A stretch of DNA of 42,931 bases. It comes from an uncultured Oscillospiraceae bacterium. Lineage in GTDB: Bacteria; Bacillota; Clostridia; Oscillospirales; Oscillospiraceae. The stretch spans positions 1-42,931 of the forward strand of contig CAJUPG010000006.1 in the NCBI GenBank assembly GCA_910588455.1. The letters are read 5' to 3'. Each line of letters begins with the position of its first letter. Position 1 is the first letter of the stretch. Shown here one piece after another: positions 18,901 through 26,128 of this stretch. Made by a program: the position numbers and the translations under genes. The notes beneath the pieces are model-generated. The model had not been told where the DNA came from. It did no database searches and saw only the letters and a list, made by a program, of their open reading frames with translations.

Positions 18901-19547
18901 CCGGCACCGTGTCCATCCCCTACACCGGGGTGACCACCAGCGGAGAGAGCTTTGGGGGGACTGTAGAGATCACCGTCACCTCCCGTTCCAATTCCATCTA
19001 CTTCAGCGACGTGGGGGTGGGCAGCTACGCCTGGGCCGCCAGTGCGGTAGACTATCTGTATTCCAACCAGGTAGTGTCCGGCGTGGGCGCCGCCCAGTAC
19101 GGCCCCAGCCGGGCCATCAAGCGGGGAGATTTTGCCCTGATGCTGTGCAAGGCCTTTGACCTGAGCAGCTCCCACGTGGGCAGCGGCTTTGCCGACGTGC
19201 CCAACACCGCCTACTACGCCAACGCCGTGGGGACGCTGAAGGACCTGGGCGTGGTGTCCGGCGACGGTCGGCGGTTCCGCCCCAACGACTCCGTCACCCG
19301 CCAGGATGCCATGGTCATGCTGCAAAAGGCCATGCAGAGCGCTGGATGGACCCTGTATGACGGCAGCGCCTCCAGCCTGAACTCCTTCCGGGACGGCAGC
19401 CGCACCTCCGGCTACGCCCAGGGGGCCGTGTCCTGTATGGTGCAGATGGGCATTTTGTCCGGCGACAGCAAGGGAAATCTGAATCCCCGGGGCACTTTGA
19501 ACCGGGCGGAGATGGCCGTTGTGCTGCATAAGGCAATGACTTATTGA
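15945..19547 (+). CDS. SLH-domain surface protein with Ig-like and repeated modules
   Basis: 1200 residues from the ATG at 15945, with GGAGG 9 bases upstream; a GTG at 15936 falls right after that site and is unlikely. Signal peptide to about residue 28 (AFA then D). A beta domain (about 35-145) is followed by two bacterial Ig-like (BIG2) domains (about 150-240 and 250-333; SSVSLDRHSLSLTPGD, ATITVTT). Then come six tandem modules of about 113 residues (336-1015) and three C-terminal SLH modules (about 1017-1200; FSDVGVGSYAWAASAVDYL, FADVPNTAYYANAV, MGILSGDSKGNLNPRGTLNR). The anchor is C-terminal here but N-terminal in the upstream neighbour. It is probably a structural cell-surface protein and may be co-transcribed with that neighbour. 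Confidence 0.9.
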   Translation: MGAKQAKRIFSLFLALVLVFSLVPAAFADDPTTPPTDPPAEIPDDKYEFYISFNGADTAPIGKMVEWTAEVKARVDGADVPMPDYFTTEFDWKTSQGVKLETQGGNNANVRLTGEVADRHLIQVTAKVTNSKTGNVVQSGIAGSKDFTVTSLAVSSVSLDRHSLSLTPGDTFRLTASVLPSSAGGVTWKAEDGKSDVVTVSNDGLVTAIGPGTATITVTTVETDADGKHLTDTCTVRVNGMFIKEPGDNGQKVTSVSMYEGDSRSLAVEIVGLDTGIATVTWSSNHPEIVDVQKDGNGHTATLYGAKTGEAIITARVAGYNGYSCTLNVTITNNPKTTIVVNNISRAAPLNFGDIRSQLVNAANGDLSVLSGLVCPTSGGIIYYDWHSDDEQGRAIGTSESFANTELNKLTYVPAAGASGVVKIPYTARRSDNRSVNGTIEVHLKTAQQEITYSTVNRAPVHFVGSDFNRISQSLSSISVGKVIFSVPDPSRGTLYLGYNSESDYEAVVKNDVEYKASDLDRITFIPAAGWRGTVSIPFVLFNTSGSRFTGNKVTIEVTQSNAQGPVYNIAPGETATLRLSDFRSYLSTMGGGNLSHIQFTKLPLSSQGTLYYNYRSGSGTPVTTGASYYSNRQPYLDQVSFVCASDFDGAVEIPFEVIDTQGTRISGIVEINVSIQGSGDLHYTVGPGQSVTFGQQNFNNLCQQLTGRGLNYVQFTRLPDSSRGSLTYNQRAVSTNDRYYVTPNNRRALSNVVFTAARGYTGTVEIPFTGEALSGERFSGTVSIEVRPGRSDLSYTITSGQTLTFNAADFDNYAREVTGYSLNYVRFALPSSNRGILYYDYSSGSSKDQIRVSSSNQYYYGRSNYLDRVTFVPNITFIGDVAISYTGYTNNGQQYNGTVNIRINQPQANGTVRYTTEYDTVHFQAADFARVAPGALSYISFTNPPAASTGRLHSGNLGTSTSTSYHYSGNPSINSLNFTPRAGYSGTVSIPYTGVTTSGESFGGTVEITVTSRSNSIYFSDVGVGSYAWAASAVDYLYSNQVVSGVGAAQYGPSRAIKRGDFALMLCKAFDLSSSHVGSGFADVPNTAYYANAVGTLKDLGVVSGDGRRFRPNDSVTRQDAMVMLQKAMQSAGWTLYDGSASSLNSFRDGSRTSGYAQGAVSCMVQMGILSGDSKGNLNPRGTLNRAEMAVVLHKAMTY
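16951..18990 (+). repeat. Six tandem ~340-bp coding modules in the second SLH gene
   Basis: Six modules of about 113 residues share a pattern: a strand such as YTVGPGQSVTF, an acidic DF/NF turn, a YVxF strand, a small-residue GxLYYNY turn, then a GYTGTVEIPFTG strand and a closing FSGTVxIEV strand. The first two are the most diverged and modules 3-6 most alike. The pattern suggests growth by internal duplication, making this region prone to length variation between strains. Confidence 0.75.
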
Positions 19548-19563
19548 TTCAGCAAAAAAAGGC

Positions 19564-19592
19564 TTGCATCCAGACAAGAGATATACTAGAAT
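19564..19592 (+). promoter_or_regulatory. Promoter of oadA
   Basis: TTGCAT (19564-19569), a 17-bp spacer and TAGAAT (19587-19592), about 45 bp before the ATG at 19638, which itself has a GGAGG site. The SLH gene ends 17 bp before the -35. Confidence 0.6.
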
Positions 19593-19637
19593 AGAAACAA
19601 GCGCATCCAAAAACAGCCATATGGAGGTTGAATCAAC

Positions 19638-21617
19638 ATGAGAAAAGTAAATTTCACGGAGACTGTGCTGCGCGACGCGAACCAATCGCTGATCGCAACC
19701 CGTCTGCCCTACGACAAGTTCGAGCCCATCCTGGAGACCATGAACAAGGCCGGCTACTACTCCGCCGAGGTGTGGGGCGGGGCTACCTTCGACGTGTGCC
19801 TGCGCTATCTGCGGGAAGATCCCTGGGACCGCCTGCGGAAAATCCGCAAAAAAATGCCCGACACCAAGCTGCAGATGCTGCTCCGGGGCCAGAACATCTT
19901 GGGCTATAAGCACTACCCCGACGACGTGGTGCGCAAATTCGTGGAGCACTCCGTGAAAAACGGTATTGATATCATCCGGATTTTTGACGCCCTCAACGAC
20001 GTGCGTAATCTGGAGGTGGCCATCGACGAGACTGTGAAGCAGGGGGCCCACGCCTCCGGTACGATCTGCTTCACCACCAGTCCCGTCCACACCCTGGAGA
20101 AGAACGTCAAAATGGTGAAGGATTTGAAGAAGATGGGCGTGAAGTCCATCTGCATCAAGGACATGGCCGGCATTATGGGCCCCAAGGAGGCCTATGACCT
20201 GGTGTCCGCCATCAAGGACGCCGTGCCCGAGCTGCCCCTGGTCATCCACACCCACTGCACCACCGGTCTGGCCTTCATGACATGCCTGAAGGGCGTGGAA
20301 GCCGGCGCCGACGTGCTGGACACCGCCATCTCCCCCATGTCCGGCGGCACCGCCCAGCCCGCCACCGAGACCCTGGCCTACGCCCTGCGCTCCCTGGGCT
20401 ATCAGGTGGACCTGGACGACAAGGTGCTCATTAAGATGGCCGACTTCTTCAAGGGCGTCCGGGCCGGTTTCATCAAGGACGGCACCCTGGACCCCATCTC
20501 CATGGCCACCGACACCCAGTGCCTCAACTATCAGATCCCCGGCGGTATGCTGTCCAACCTGATCTCTCAGCTGAAGATGATGAACGCCATCGACAAGCTG
20601 GACGAGGCCCTGGCCGAGACCCCCAAGGTCCGGGCCGACATGGGCTATCCTCCCCTGGTCACCCCCACCAGCCAGATGGTGGGCTCCCAGGCCGTGCAGA
20701 ACGTGCTGGCCGGCGAGCGCTACAAGGTGGTGGGCAAGGAGATCAAGGCCTACTGCCGCGGCGAGTACGGCCGCACCCCCGCCCCCATCGACGCCAAGAT
20801 TCAGAAGAAGATTCTGGGCAACACCCCCGTGGTCAAGGGCCGCTTTGCCGACTCTCTGGAGCCCGAGTTTGAAAAGACCAAGAAGGAGCTGGGCGCTACC
20901 GCCAAGAGCGACGAGGACGTGCTGAGCTACATCGCCTTCCCCCAGGTGGCGATGGCCTTCTTCAAGGACCGCGAGGCCGGCTTCCCCAAGAAGGAGGAGC
21001 CCAAGGCTGCCGCGCCCGCTGCGGCTCCCGCTCCCAAGGCTCCCGCGACGCCCCGGCCCGCCCCCCGCACGGCTCCGGTGTACTACGCCGCCGCGCCGGC
21101 CCCGGCCATGCCCGGCTACACCGCCCGTCCTATCCCGCCCTTCGCCGCCAGCTATCAGCCCCCCCATCTGGTGATGGGCGTCCGGGACGACTGCACCGGT
21201 ACCTTTACCGTCACCATTGACGGCAAGCCCTATCAGGTGGCCGTGGAGCGGGCCGACGGTCCGGCCCCTGCCGCCGCCGCCCCCGCCGCCCCTGTGGCCG
21301 CGGCTCCTGCCGCTGCCCCCGCCCCTGCGGCCGCTCCGGCTCCCGCTGCTGCTCCCGCGCCTGCGCCTGCGCCTGCCGCGGCTCCCGCCGCTGTAGCAGC
21401 CGGTGAGACGGCCGTGAACAGCCCCATGCCCGGCAACGTGTTCAAGGTGGAATGCAAGCCCGGCCAGGCCGTGAAGGCCGGCGACGTGCTGGTGATCCTG
21501 GAGGCCATGAAGATGGAGATTGAGGTTTCCGCTCCTGTGGACGGCACCGTCAAGGCTGTGGCCGCGACGGTCGGCAGCACCGTGAACACCGACGACCTGC
21601 TGGTGACCTTGGGCTAA
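19638..21617 (+). CDS. oadA: Oxaloacetate decarboxylase alpha / carboxyltransferase with biotinyl domain
   Basis: 659 residues. N-terminal carboxyltransferase TIM barrel (about 1-300) starting FTETVLRDANQSLIATR, with the metal/substrate residues of this family (KDMAGIMGP, VIHTHCTTG); a conserved helical domain (about 300-465, PPLVTPTSQMVGSQAV); a long Ala/Pro linker in two blocks around a short beta segment; and a C-terminal biotinyl domain with EAMKME, biotin on Lys625. It transfers carboxylate between oxaloacetate and biotin. In OadA the partners are membrane beta and gamma subunits that export sodium; neither is in this window, so a pyruvate carboxylase subunit B role is possible. BirA at 29176-30165 would attach the biotin. 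The Ala/Pro linkers explain the long spurious frames on the other strand. Confidence 0.9.
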   Translation: MRKVNFTETVLRDANQSLIATRLPYDKFEPILETMNKAGYYSAEVWGGATFDVCLRYLREDPWDRLRKIRKKMPDTKLQMLLRGQNILGYKHYPDDVVRKFVEHSVKNGIDIIRIFDALNDVRNLEVAIDETVKQGAHASGTICFTTSPVHTLEKNVKMVKDLKKMGVKSICIKDMAGIMGPKEAYDLVSAIKDAVPELPLVIHTHCTTGLAFMTCLKGVEAGADVLDTAISPMSGGTAQPATETLAYALRSLGYQVDLDDKVLIKMADFFKGVRAGFIKDGTLDPISMATDTQCLNYQIPGGMLSNLISQLKMMNAIDKLDEALAETPKVRADMGYPPLVTPTSQMVGSQAVQNVLAGERYKVVGKEIKAYCRGEYGRTPAPIDAKIQKKILGNTPVVKGRFADSLEPEFEKTKKELGATAKSDEDVLSYIAFPQVAMAFFKDREAGFPKKEEPKAAAPAAAPAPKAPATPRPAPRTAPVYYAAAPAPAMPGYTARPIPPFAASYQPPHLVMGVRDDCTGTFTVTIDGKPYQVAVERADGPAPAAAAPAAPVAAAPAAAPAPAAAPAPAAAPAPAPAPAAAPAAVAAGETAVNSPMPGNVFKVECKPGQAVKAGDVLVILEAMKMEIEVSAPVDGTVKAVAATVGSTVNTDDLLVTLG

Positions 21618-21640
21618 GCCCGATTCCGACAGGTAAAGTA

Positions 21641-21673
21641 ATATCCCCCGGAGAATGAATCTCCGGGGGATAT
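21641..21673. terminator. Bidirectional terminator after oadA
   Basis: ATATCCCCCGGAGA and TCTCCGGGGGATAT form a perfect 14-bp stem with a 5-base loop, followed by TTTTTG on the plus strand. It ends oadA and the convergent small gene whose stop is at 21680. Confidence 0.9.
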
Positions 21674-21679
21674 TTTTGT

Positions 21680-21832
21680 TTATTTCTGGTCGGCGGTGGT
21701 GACATAGACCCGAATAATTTTTTTGATTTCCTCCTTGGTGTAGGTTTCCTGGGATGGGTCCTCATCAATAATATTACACAGGTCGAAGGCCATTGCTTTT
21801 CTGGTATCCTGGCGTTCCGCTTCCGTACCCAT
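21680..21832 (-). CDS. Small acidic protein of unknown function, 50 residues
   Basis: A short frame starts at ATG 21832 with an excellent AAAGGAGGA ribosome site and ends at TAA 21680, just before the oadA terminator. The product begins MGTEAERQDTRKAMAF and contains DEDPSQETYTKEEIKKIIRV, a charged helical peptide with no signal or membrane segment. I do not recognise the family. The strong ribosome site, good spacing and position against a terminator argue for a real gene. AT-rich DNA of about 55 bp separates it from the GNAT gene upstream on the same strand, which may be co-transcribed with it. Confidence 0.65.
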   Translation of the reverse strand: MGTEAERQDTRKAMAFDLCNIIDEDPSQETYTKEEIKKIIRVYVTTADQK

Positions 21833-21889
21833 AGAGATGTTCCTCCTTTCTGAATCTTGATTTTATTATACAATATGTTATAAACGTAT

Positions 21890-22351
21890 TCAAGTAATTT
21901 TCGTTTTTTCCATCACTTCGTAGACCAAAATTCTCCCGTTTTCCACGGGCCACTTTTCATGGCGGACCGTCCGGTAGCCCCGTCTGTCGTAAAAGCGTCC
22001 GGCAGGGAGGGAGGCGTCTAAATACGCTGTGTCATAATTTTCAAAAATAATACCCTCCAGCGGCTCCATAATCAAATGGCCAACGCCCTTCCCTAAAAAA
22101 TCCGGCGCGGCAAAGACCCGGGTAATGTGGTTTTCCCGAAGGGTTCCGGTTCCCGCCAGCCGGGGGCCGTCCAGGAGAACATAGACCCGTCCGGCGGCGA
22201 TGTCCCGGGAAATGGCCTCCTGGCTGTGGAGGGAGGCAAAGAAATCCACAATCTCCGCTAAGTAATAATTGGGATAAATGCTGCGGATTGTATTCTGAAC
22301 CAAACGGAAAACCGGTTTTTCATGCTCCGCAAGGGCGGGAAGGAATTTCAT
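21890..22351 (-). CDS. GNAT-family N-acetyltransferase
   Basis: 153 residues, one GNAT domain. The acetyl-CoA-binding part is seen as ITRVFAAPDFLGKGVGHLIM (a Q/RxxGxG/A-like loop), followed by the late strand and helix LDASLPAGRFYDRRGYRTV typical of GNAT motif B. Substrate unknown; relatives modify small molecules or protein N-termini. The ATG has GGTGAGGTG upstream. It is divergent from the PanT gene, and the intervening 155 bp hold the promoter of the latter. Confidence 0.85.
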   Translation of the reverse strand: MKFLPALAEHEKPVFRLVQNTIRSIYPNYYLAEIVDFFASLHSQEAISRDIAAGRVYVLLDGPRLAGTGTLRENHITRVFAAPDFLGKGVGHLIMEPLEGIIFENYDTAYLDASLPAGRFYDRRGYRTVRHEKWPVENGRILVYEVMEKTKIT

Positions 22352-22389
22352 CGAATCACCTCACCCAAAAAGTATAGCATAGATTTTCC

Positions 22390-22418
22390 TTGCAATCCAG
22401 CGTTTTGTCCGGTATAAT
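22390..22418 (+). promoter_or_regulatory. Promoter of panT-coaX
   Basis: TTGCAA (22390-22395), 17-bp spacer, TATAAT (22413-22418). Transcription would start near 22425, leaving an 80-base leader with two small hairpins: AGAGGG...CCCTCT at about 22430-22456, and GCTGC...GCAGC with an inner TCCC/GGGA at about 22468-22494, the latter just before the ribosome site. I cannot match the leader to a known riboswitch. Confidence 0.75.
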
Positions 22419-22506
22419 GGGCACCATGAGAGGGCCGGGCCTGACCCTCGCCCTCTTAAATATTGCGCTGCATCCCAAGAAGGGAGCGGCAGCAGGAGGT
22501 ATTTTT

Positions 22507-23142
22507 ATGAAAAACCGCGCAAAAGACACCCGCTGGCTGGCGGGGGTGGCAATGTTTGCCGCCGTACAGCTGCTCCTCAACATCACCGGCATCGGGCTGA
22601 TCCCGCTACCCCTGATTAAAGCCACCACGCTTCACATCCCGGTTATTATCGGGGCCGTGCTGCTGGGACCCCTGGGCGGCGGGATTTTGGGGGGGGTATT
22701 CGGTCTTTGCTCCCTGTGGACCAACACCACCGCCCCCAGTGCCCTGTCCTTCGCGTTTTCTCCCTTCCTGGCGACCTCCCTCCCGGGGGCGCTGAAGGCG
22801 GTGTGGATTGCGCTGGGCTGCCGGATTCTCATTGGTGTGGTGGCCGGATGGCTGTGGATTGCGCTGAAAAAAGGGAAAGTCAACGATTTGATCGCCCTGC
22901 CCGTGGTGGGCGTGGCGGGGGCCATGACCAACACCGGCCTGGTCATGGGCAGCATCTATTTCCTGCTGCGGCCGGAGTACGCCGCCATGAAGAACATCGC
23001 TATGGAGGCGGTGCTGGACGTGGTACTGGGGGTTGTGGGTACCTCCGGCGTGGCGGAGGCCGCTGCCGCCGCCATTCTGGTGACTGCCGTCGGAAAGGCA
23101 CTGCTCCATGTGCCCACCCTGCGCCCTGCGGCGGAGCACTAA
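22507..23142 (+). CDS. panT: ECF transporter substrate-binding protein, probably pantothenate (PanT)
   Basis: 211 residues from the ATG at 22507, with AGGAGG upstream; an upstream in-frame codon at 22390 falls in the promoter. It is a small membrane protein with about six helices, including the IPVIIGAVLLGPLGGGILGG segment and a later LGVVGTSGVAEAAAAAILV helix, the pattern of ECF S-components that bind a vitamin and work with a shared energising module (EcfAA'T) encoded elsewhere. The substrate is inferred from context: the next gene, 23 bp on, is pantothenate kinase. The family and the pairing are known in Firmicutes; binding itself is not visible in the sequence. Confidence 0.85.
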   Translation: MKNRAKDTRWLAGVAMFAAVQLLLNITGIGLIPLPLIKATTLHIPVIIGAVLLGPLGGGILGGVFGLCSLWTNTTAPSALSFAFSPFLATSLPGALKAVWIALGCRILIGVVAGWLWIALKKGKVNDLIALPVVGVAGAMTNTGLVMGSIYFLLRPEYAAMKNIAMEAVLDVVLGVVGTSGVAEAAAAAILVTAVGKALLHVPTLRPAAEH

Positions 23143-23165
23143 ACAAAACCTTGAGGTGAACGGCT

Positions 23166-23933
23166 ATGCTTCTTGCCATTGACATCGGCAACACCAATAT
23201 CGTGGTGGGCGGCGTCGAGAACGACCAGATCGTGTTCGAGGCCCGCCTGGCTACGGACCGTATAAAAACCTCCGATCAATACGGAGGGGAGATCAAAAAC
23301 ACCCTGGGTCTGTTCAACATCCCGGTGGAAGAGATTGAGGACTGCATCATCTCGTCGGTGGTGCCGCCGGTATTTAACTCCGTGAAAACGGGTGTAGTCA
23401 AGGTGACGAAGCGGGAACCCATGGTAGTGGGGCCTGGAGTCAAAACGGGGCTGAACATTTTGATGGACAACCCCGCCCAGGTGGGCAGCGACCGGATTGT
23501 CATTGCGGTGGCCGCCCTGGCGGAGTATGAACCGCCGCTGATTCTCCTGGACCTGGGCACCGCCACCACCATCGAAGTGGTGGGCCGGGGGAACACCTAT
23601 TTGGGGGGATGTATCATCCCCGGAGTGCACATCTCTCTGGAAGCCCTCACCAGCCGCACCGCCCAGCTGCCCGGCATCAGCCTGGACAGGCCCAAGCAGG
23701 TGATCGGCAAAAACACGGTGGACTGTATGCGTTCCGGCATTATGTACGGAACTGCCGCCATGCTGGACGGGATGCTGGACCGGGTGGAGGAAGAGCTGGG
23801 CTTCACCGCCAGGGTGGTGGCCACTGGGGGGATGGCCCAGTTTATCGCCCCTCTGTGCCGCCGGGAAATGAGCCTGGAGCGGGATTTGCTGCTCAAGGGC
23901 CTGAATATTCTCTACAAAAAGAACAAAAGATAG
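23166..23933 (+). CDS. coaX: Type III pantothenate kinase CoaX
   Basis: 255 residues, the usual length. The ASKHA fold is evident: phosphate-1 loop LLAIDIGNTNIVVGG at the N-terminus, GVKTGLNILMDNPAQVGSDR in the substrate region, the DLGTATT phosphate-2 loop and the GGCIIPGVHISLEAL segment, then ATGGMAQFI near the C-terminus. It phosphorylates pantothenate with ATP, the first step of CoA synthesis; type III enzymes are not inhibited by CoA and need a monovalent cation. It is translated from a ribosome site TGAGGTGA and shares a transcript with panT. It is followed by a terminator shared with the convergent ruvX. Confidence 0.97.
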   Translation: MLLAIDIGNTNIVVGGVENDQIVFEARLATDRIKTSDQYGGEIKNTLGLFNIPVEEIEDCIISSVVPPVFNSVKTGVVKVTKREPMVVGPGVKTGLNILMDNPAQVGSDRIVIAVAALAEYEPPLILLDLGTATTIEVVGRGNTYLGGCIIPGVHISLEALTSRTAQLPGISLDRPKQVIGKNTVDCMRSGIMYGTAAMLDGMLDRVEEELGFTARVVATGGMAQFIAPLCRREMSLERDLLLKGLNILYKKNKR

Positions 23934-23936
23934 GCG

Positions 23937-23970
23937 AAACCCCCGGTTCCTATGGAACCGGGGGTTTTTG
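23937..23970. terminator. Terminator shared by coaX and ruvX
   Basis: AAACCCCCGGTTCC (23937-23950), loop TAT, GGAACCGGGGGTTT (23954-23967), then TTG. The right arm overlaps the last codons of ruvX on the minus strand, so the ruvX C-terminal codons double as terminator stem. Confidence 0.9.
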
Positions 23971-24381
23971 TGTCCGGCGGAAGGTCAAATAGCTTTCCAG
24001 AATCAGGCTGGCTGCCACGGCGTCCACGGTTTTTTTGCGCTTTTTTCCGTTTTTGCCCGCGTCGAACAAAATCCGGTGAGCGTCCACGGTGGTGCGCCGT
24101 TCGTCCCACAAAACGGGGGATTTGCCCAGAGCCTTTTCCAGCAGAGCGGCAAAATCCCGGTAGAGGGGGGCCCGCAGGCTGTCGGTGCCGTCCATGTTTT
24201 TCGGAAAGCCCAGCACAAATTCCTCCACCTGCCGTTCCCGGGCCAGTCTGACGATCTCCTGGACCACGAGCTCAGGCTTGCGGCTGTGAATGGTGGTGGT
24301 GAAGCCGGCCAGCAGGCCGGTGGGGTCGGAGATGGCGATTCCGGTGTGGGCGTCGCCGAAGTCAATAGCCATAATACGCAT
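23950..24381 (-). CDS. ruvX: Putative Holliday junction resolvase RuvX/YqgF
   Basis: 143 residues from the ATG at 24381, preceded by GGAAGGGA; a much longer open frame extends upstream but is antisense to dpaA and is not coding. RNase H-like fold: MRIMAIDFGDAHTGIAISDP with the first catalytic aspartate, VEEFVLGFPKNMDGTDS, then WDERRTTVDAHRIL and the final acidic site in KKTVDAVAASLIL. Family members process Holliday junctions or pre-16S rRNA ends; in Clostridia the gene usually sits with alaS or mltG-like neighbours, but here it is alone, convergent with coaX and divergent from dpaA. Confidence 0.93.
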   Translation of the reverse strand: MRIMAIDFGDAHTGIAISDPTGLLAGFTTTIHSRKPELVVQEIVRLARERQVEEFVLGFPKNMDGTDSLRAPLYRDFAALLEKALGKSPVLWDERRTTVDAHRILFDAGKNGKKRKKTVDAVAASLILESYLTFRRTQKPPVP

Positions 24382-24461
24382 CGTATCAAATCCCTTCCAG
24401 ATTACTATACCGGATTTTTTTCCGGAGTGCAAGTAAGAAGTGTCCCTCAAAGCCGCCGTGT

Positions 24462-24510
24462 CATATACTGGCTTGTGACGACTTGCCGCCCCGGCGGCTT
24501 TTTTGGAGGG
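24462..24510 (+). promoter_or_regulatory. Candidate sporulation promoter and leader hairpin of dpaA
   Basis: CATATACT at 24462-24469 fits the CATAnnnT -10 of sigma-E/sigma-K promoters; no clear -35 is visible. Directly downstream, GCCGCC (24485-24490) and GGCGGC (24493-24498) followed by six T (24499-24504) look like an intrinsic terminator, ending one base before the GGAGGG ribosome site. A second GCCGCC at 24452-24457 could pair with the same GGCGGC in a read-through transcript. Confidence 0.5.
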
Positions 24511-24516
24511 AACGCA

Positions 24517-25392
24517 ATGAGACGTGCACTGAATTTTTGGGTCCTGGGCGGGGATATGCGCCAGGCCAAGCTGGCCCAGCTTCTGGCGGAGGATGGCCAC
24601 CGGGTACATACCTTTGCCCTGGAGGATGGCGTGGAGCCCGCCGGCCTTCTGTCGGTGGAGAAGGGAACCGCCCGCATGGGGGAGGGGGACTGCGTGGTGC
24701 TGCCCCTGCCCGCGTCGGACGGAAAGGGACGGCTGAACGCCCCCCTGTCCGGCCGGCAGATTCCCATGGTGGATCTGTTGGATGCCATGACCCCGGAGCA
24801 GGTGATCTGCGGCGGGATGCTGGATCCGGCCACGTCCGCCCTGGCCGCCGAGCGGCGGCTGTCCATCCAGGATTATTTCGCCCGGGAGGAGCTGCAAATC
24901 GCCAACGCGGTGCCCACCGCCGAGGGAGCCATCCAGATTGCCATGGAACAGCTGCCCATCACCCTCAGCGGGGCCCGGGTGCTGGTGATCGGCTATGGCC
25001 GGACCGGCAAGCTGGTGGCCCAGCGCATGGCGGCCCTGGGGGCCCGGGTCAGCGTGGCCGCCCGCCGGTATGAGCATCTGGCCTGGGCCCGGGCCCTGGG
25101 CTATGGGGCGGAGCACACCAGTCATCTGGCCGGCTGGCTGTGCGGCTACGACCTGGTGGTCAACACCGTCCCGGCCCGGGTGCTGGGCCAGGCGGAGCTG
25201 GCGGATCTGAAGCCGGACTGCCTGGTGCTGGATCTGGCCAGCAAGCCGGGAGGGGTGGACCTGGAGGAAGCCGCCCGGCTGGGGCGTTCGGTGGTCTGGG
25301 CCCTGTCTCTGCCCGGAAAGGTGGCTCCGGTCAGCGCCGGCGCCGCCGTCCGGGACACCGTGTATCATATTCTCCACGAGCTGGGCCGGTAG
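24517..25392 (+). CDS. dpaA: Dipicolinate synthase subunit A
   Basis: 291 residues; ATG at 24517 behind GGAGGG. The N-terminal domain begins with WVLGGDMRQAKLAQLL and is followed by a NAD(P)-binding Rossmann fold with VLVIGYGRTGKLVAQRM (about 155-175) and a closing segment LSLPGKVAPVSAGAAVRDT. This is SpoVFA/DpaA, which with DpaB oxidises dihydrodipicolinate to dipicolinic acid in the mother cell for loading into the spore core. dpaB follows 30 bp on. In B. subtilis the pair is sigma-K controlled. The asd and dapG genes that follow it in Bacillus are absent here. Confidence 0.95.
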   Translation: MRRALNFWVLGGDMRQAKLAQLLAEDGHRVHTFALEDGVEPAGLLSVEKGTARMGEGDCVVLPLPASDGKGRLNAPLSGRQIPMVDLLDAMTPEQVICGGMLDPATSALAAERRLSIQDYFAREELQIANAVPTAEGAIQIAMEQLPITLSGARVLVIGYGRTGKLVAQRMAALGARVSVAARRYEHLAWARALGYGAEHTSHLAGWLCGYDLVVNTVPARVLGQAELADLKPDCLVLDLASKPGGVDLEEAARLGRSVVWALSLPGKVAPVSAGAAVRDTVYHILHELGR

Positions 25393-25422
25393 CCCGGCCT
25401 GTGGAAGAGAGGAAGGTATCCT

Positions 25423-26007
25423 GTGAAAGATTACACCGTAGGATTCGCCATGTGCGGGTCCTTCTGCACCCACGCCCAGGCGATGGCCGCTCTGGAGCAG
25501 GTCAGGGCCCGGTTTGCCCGGGTGGTGCCCATTGTGTCGGAGTGTACCGCCGCCACAGACACCCGCTTCGGCGAGGCCCACGACCTGATGCGGGAGATGG
25601 AGCGGATCTGCGGCCGCCGGGTGATTGCCACCATACGGGACGCGGAGCCCATCGGGCCCAAAAAGCTGCTGGATCTGCTGATTATCGCCCCCTGTACGGG
25701 GAACACCCTGGGCAAGCTGGCGGCCGGGGTCACCGACACCTGCGTGACGATGGCGGCCAAGGCCCACCTGCGCAACGACCGGCCCATTCTGCTCGCGCCC
25801 TCCACCAACGACGGGCTGGCCGGCTCTGCCGGCAACCTGGGGGCGCTGATGGGGCGGAAAAACCTGTACCTTGTCCCCTTCCGCCAGGACGACCCGGAGA
25901 AAAAGCCCGCGTCCATTGTGGCGGACTTCTCCCTGGTGGCGGAGGCGGCGGAATGCGCCCTGGAGGGGCTGCAGCTCCAGCCCGTTCTGATGGGACCGGC
26001 GAGCTGA
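25423..26007 (+). CDS. dpaB: Dipicolinate synthase subunit B
   Basis: 194 residues, with a GTG start at 25423 preceded by AGAGGAAGG. It is a member of the flavoprotein/phosphopantothenoylcysteine decarboxylase fold: YTVGFAMCGSFCTH at the N-terminus, IIAPCTGNTLGKLA in the middle and LAPSTNDGLAGSAGNLG near the C-terminal third. It partners DpaA in making dipicolinate, the calcium chelator that gives spores heat resistance. Its order and spacing with dpaA are those of the spoVF operon. A strong terminator closes the unit 16 bp after the stop. Confidence 0.95.
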   Translation: MKDYTVGFAMCGSFCTHAQAMAALEQVRARFARVVPIVSECTAATDTRFGEAHDLMREMERICGRRVIATIRDAEPIGPKKLLDLLIIAPCTGNTLGKLAAGVTDTCVTMAAKAHLRNDRPILLAPSTNDGLAGSAGNLGALMGRKNLYLVPFRQDDPEKKPASIVADFSLVAEAAECALEGLQLQPVLMGPAS

Positions 26008-26022
26008 TTCCGTTACACACCC

Positions 26023-26053
26023 AGGACCTCCGGCCCGCCGGAGGTCCTGTTTT
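26023..26053 (+). terminator. Terminator of dpaAB
   Basis: AGGACCTCCGGC (26023-26034) and GCCGGAGGTCCT (26037-26048) form a long GC-rich stem with a tight loop, followed by GTTTTC. Confidence 0.85.
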
Positions 26054-26128
26054 CTGCGTATTTGGGTAGACTTTTGTCGAATTTTCCAGTAAAGTAGAAG
26101 GGAAACATGAAAAAAGGAGGTTAAACGC

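Noticed and set aside
15984..21167. A 1727-codon antisense frame across the second SLH gene and oadA
   Set aside because: It spans two well-supported genes on the other strand, with composition-driven Gly/Ala/His/Val content and no recognisable domain.
24382..25767. Long N-terminal extension of ruvX on the minus strand
   Set aside because: It is antisense to dpaA and the start of dpaB; the RuvX family starts at MRIMAIDFG, preceded by GGAAGGGA.
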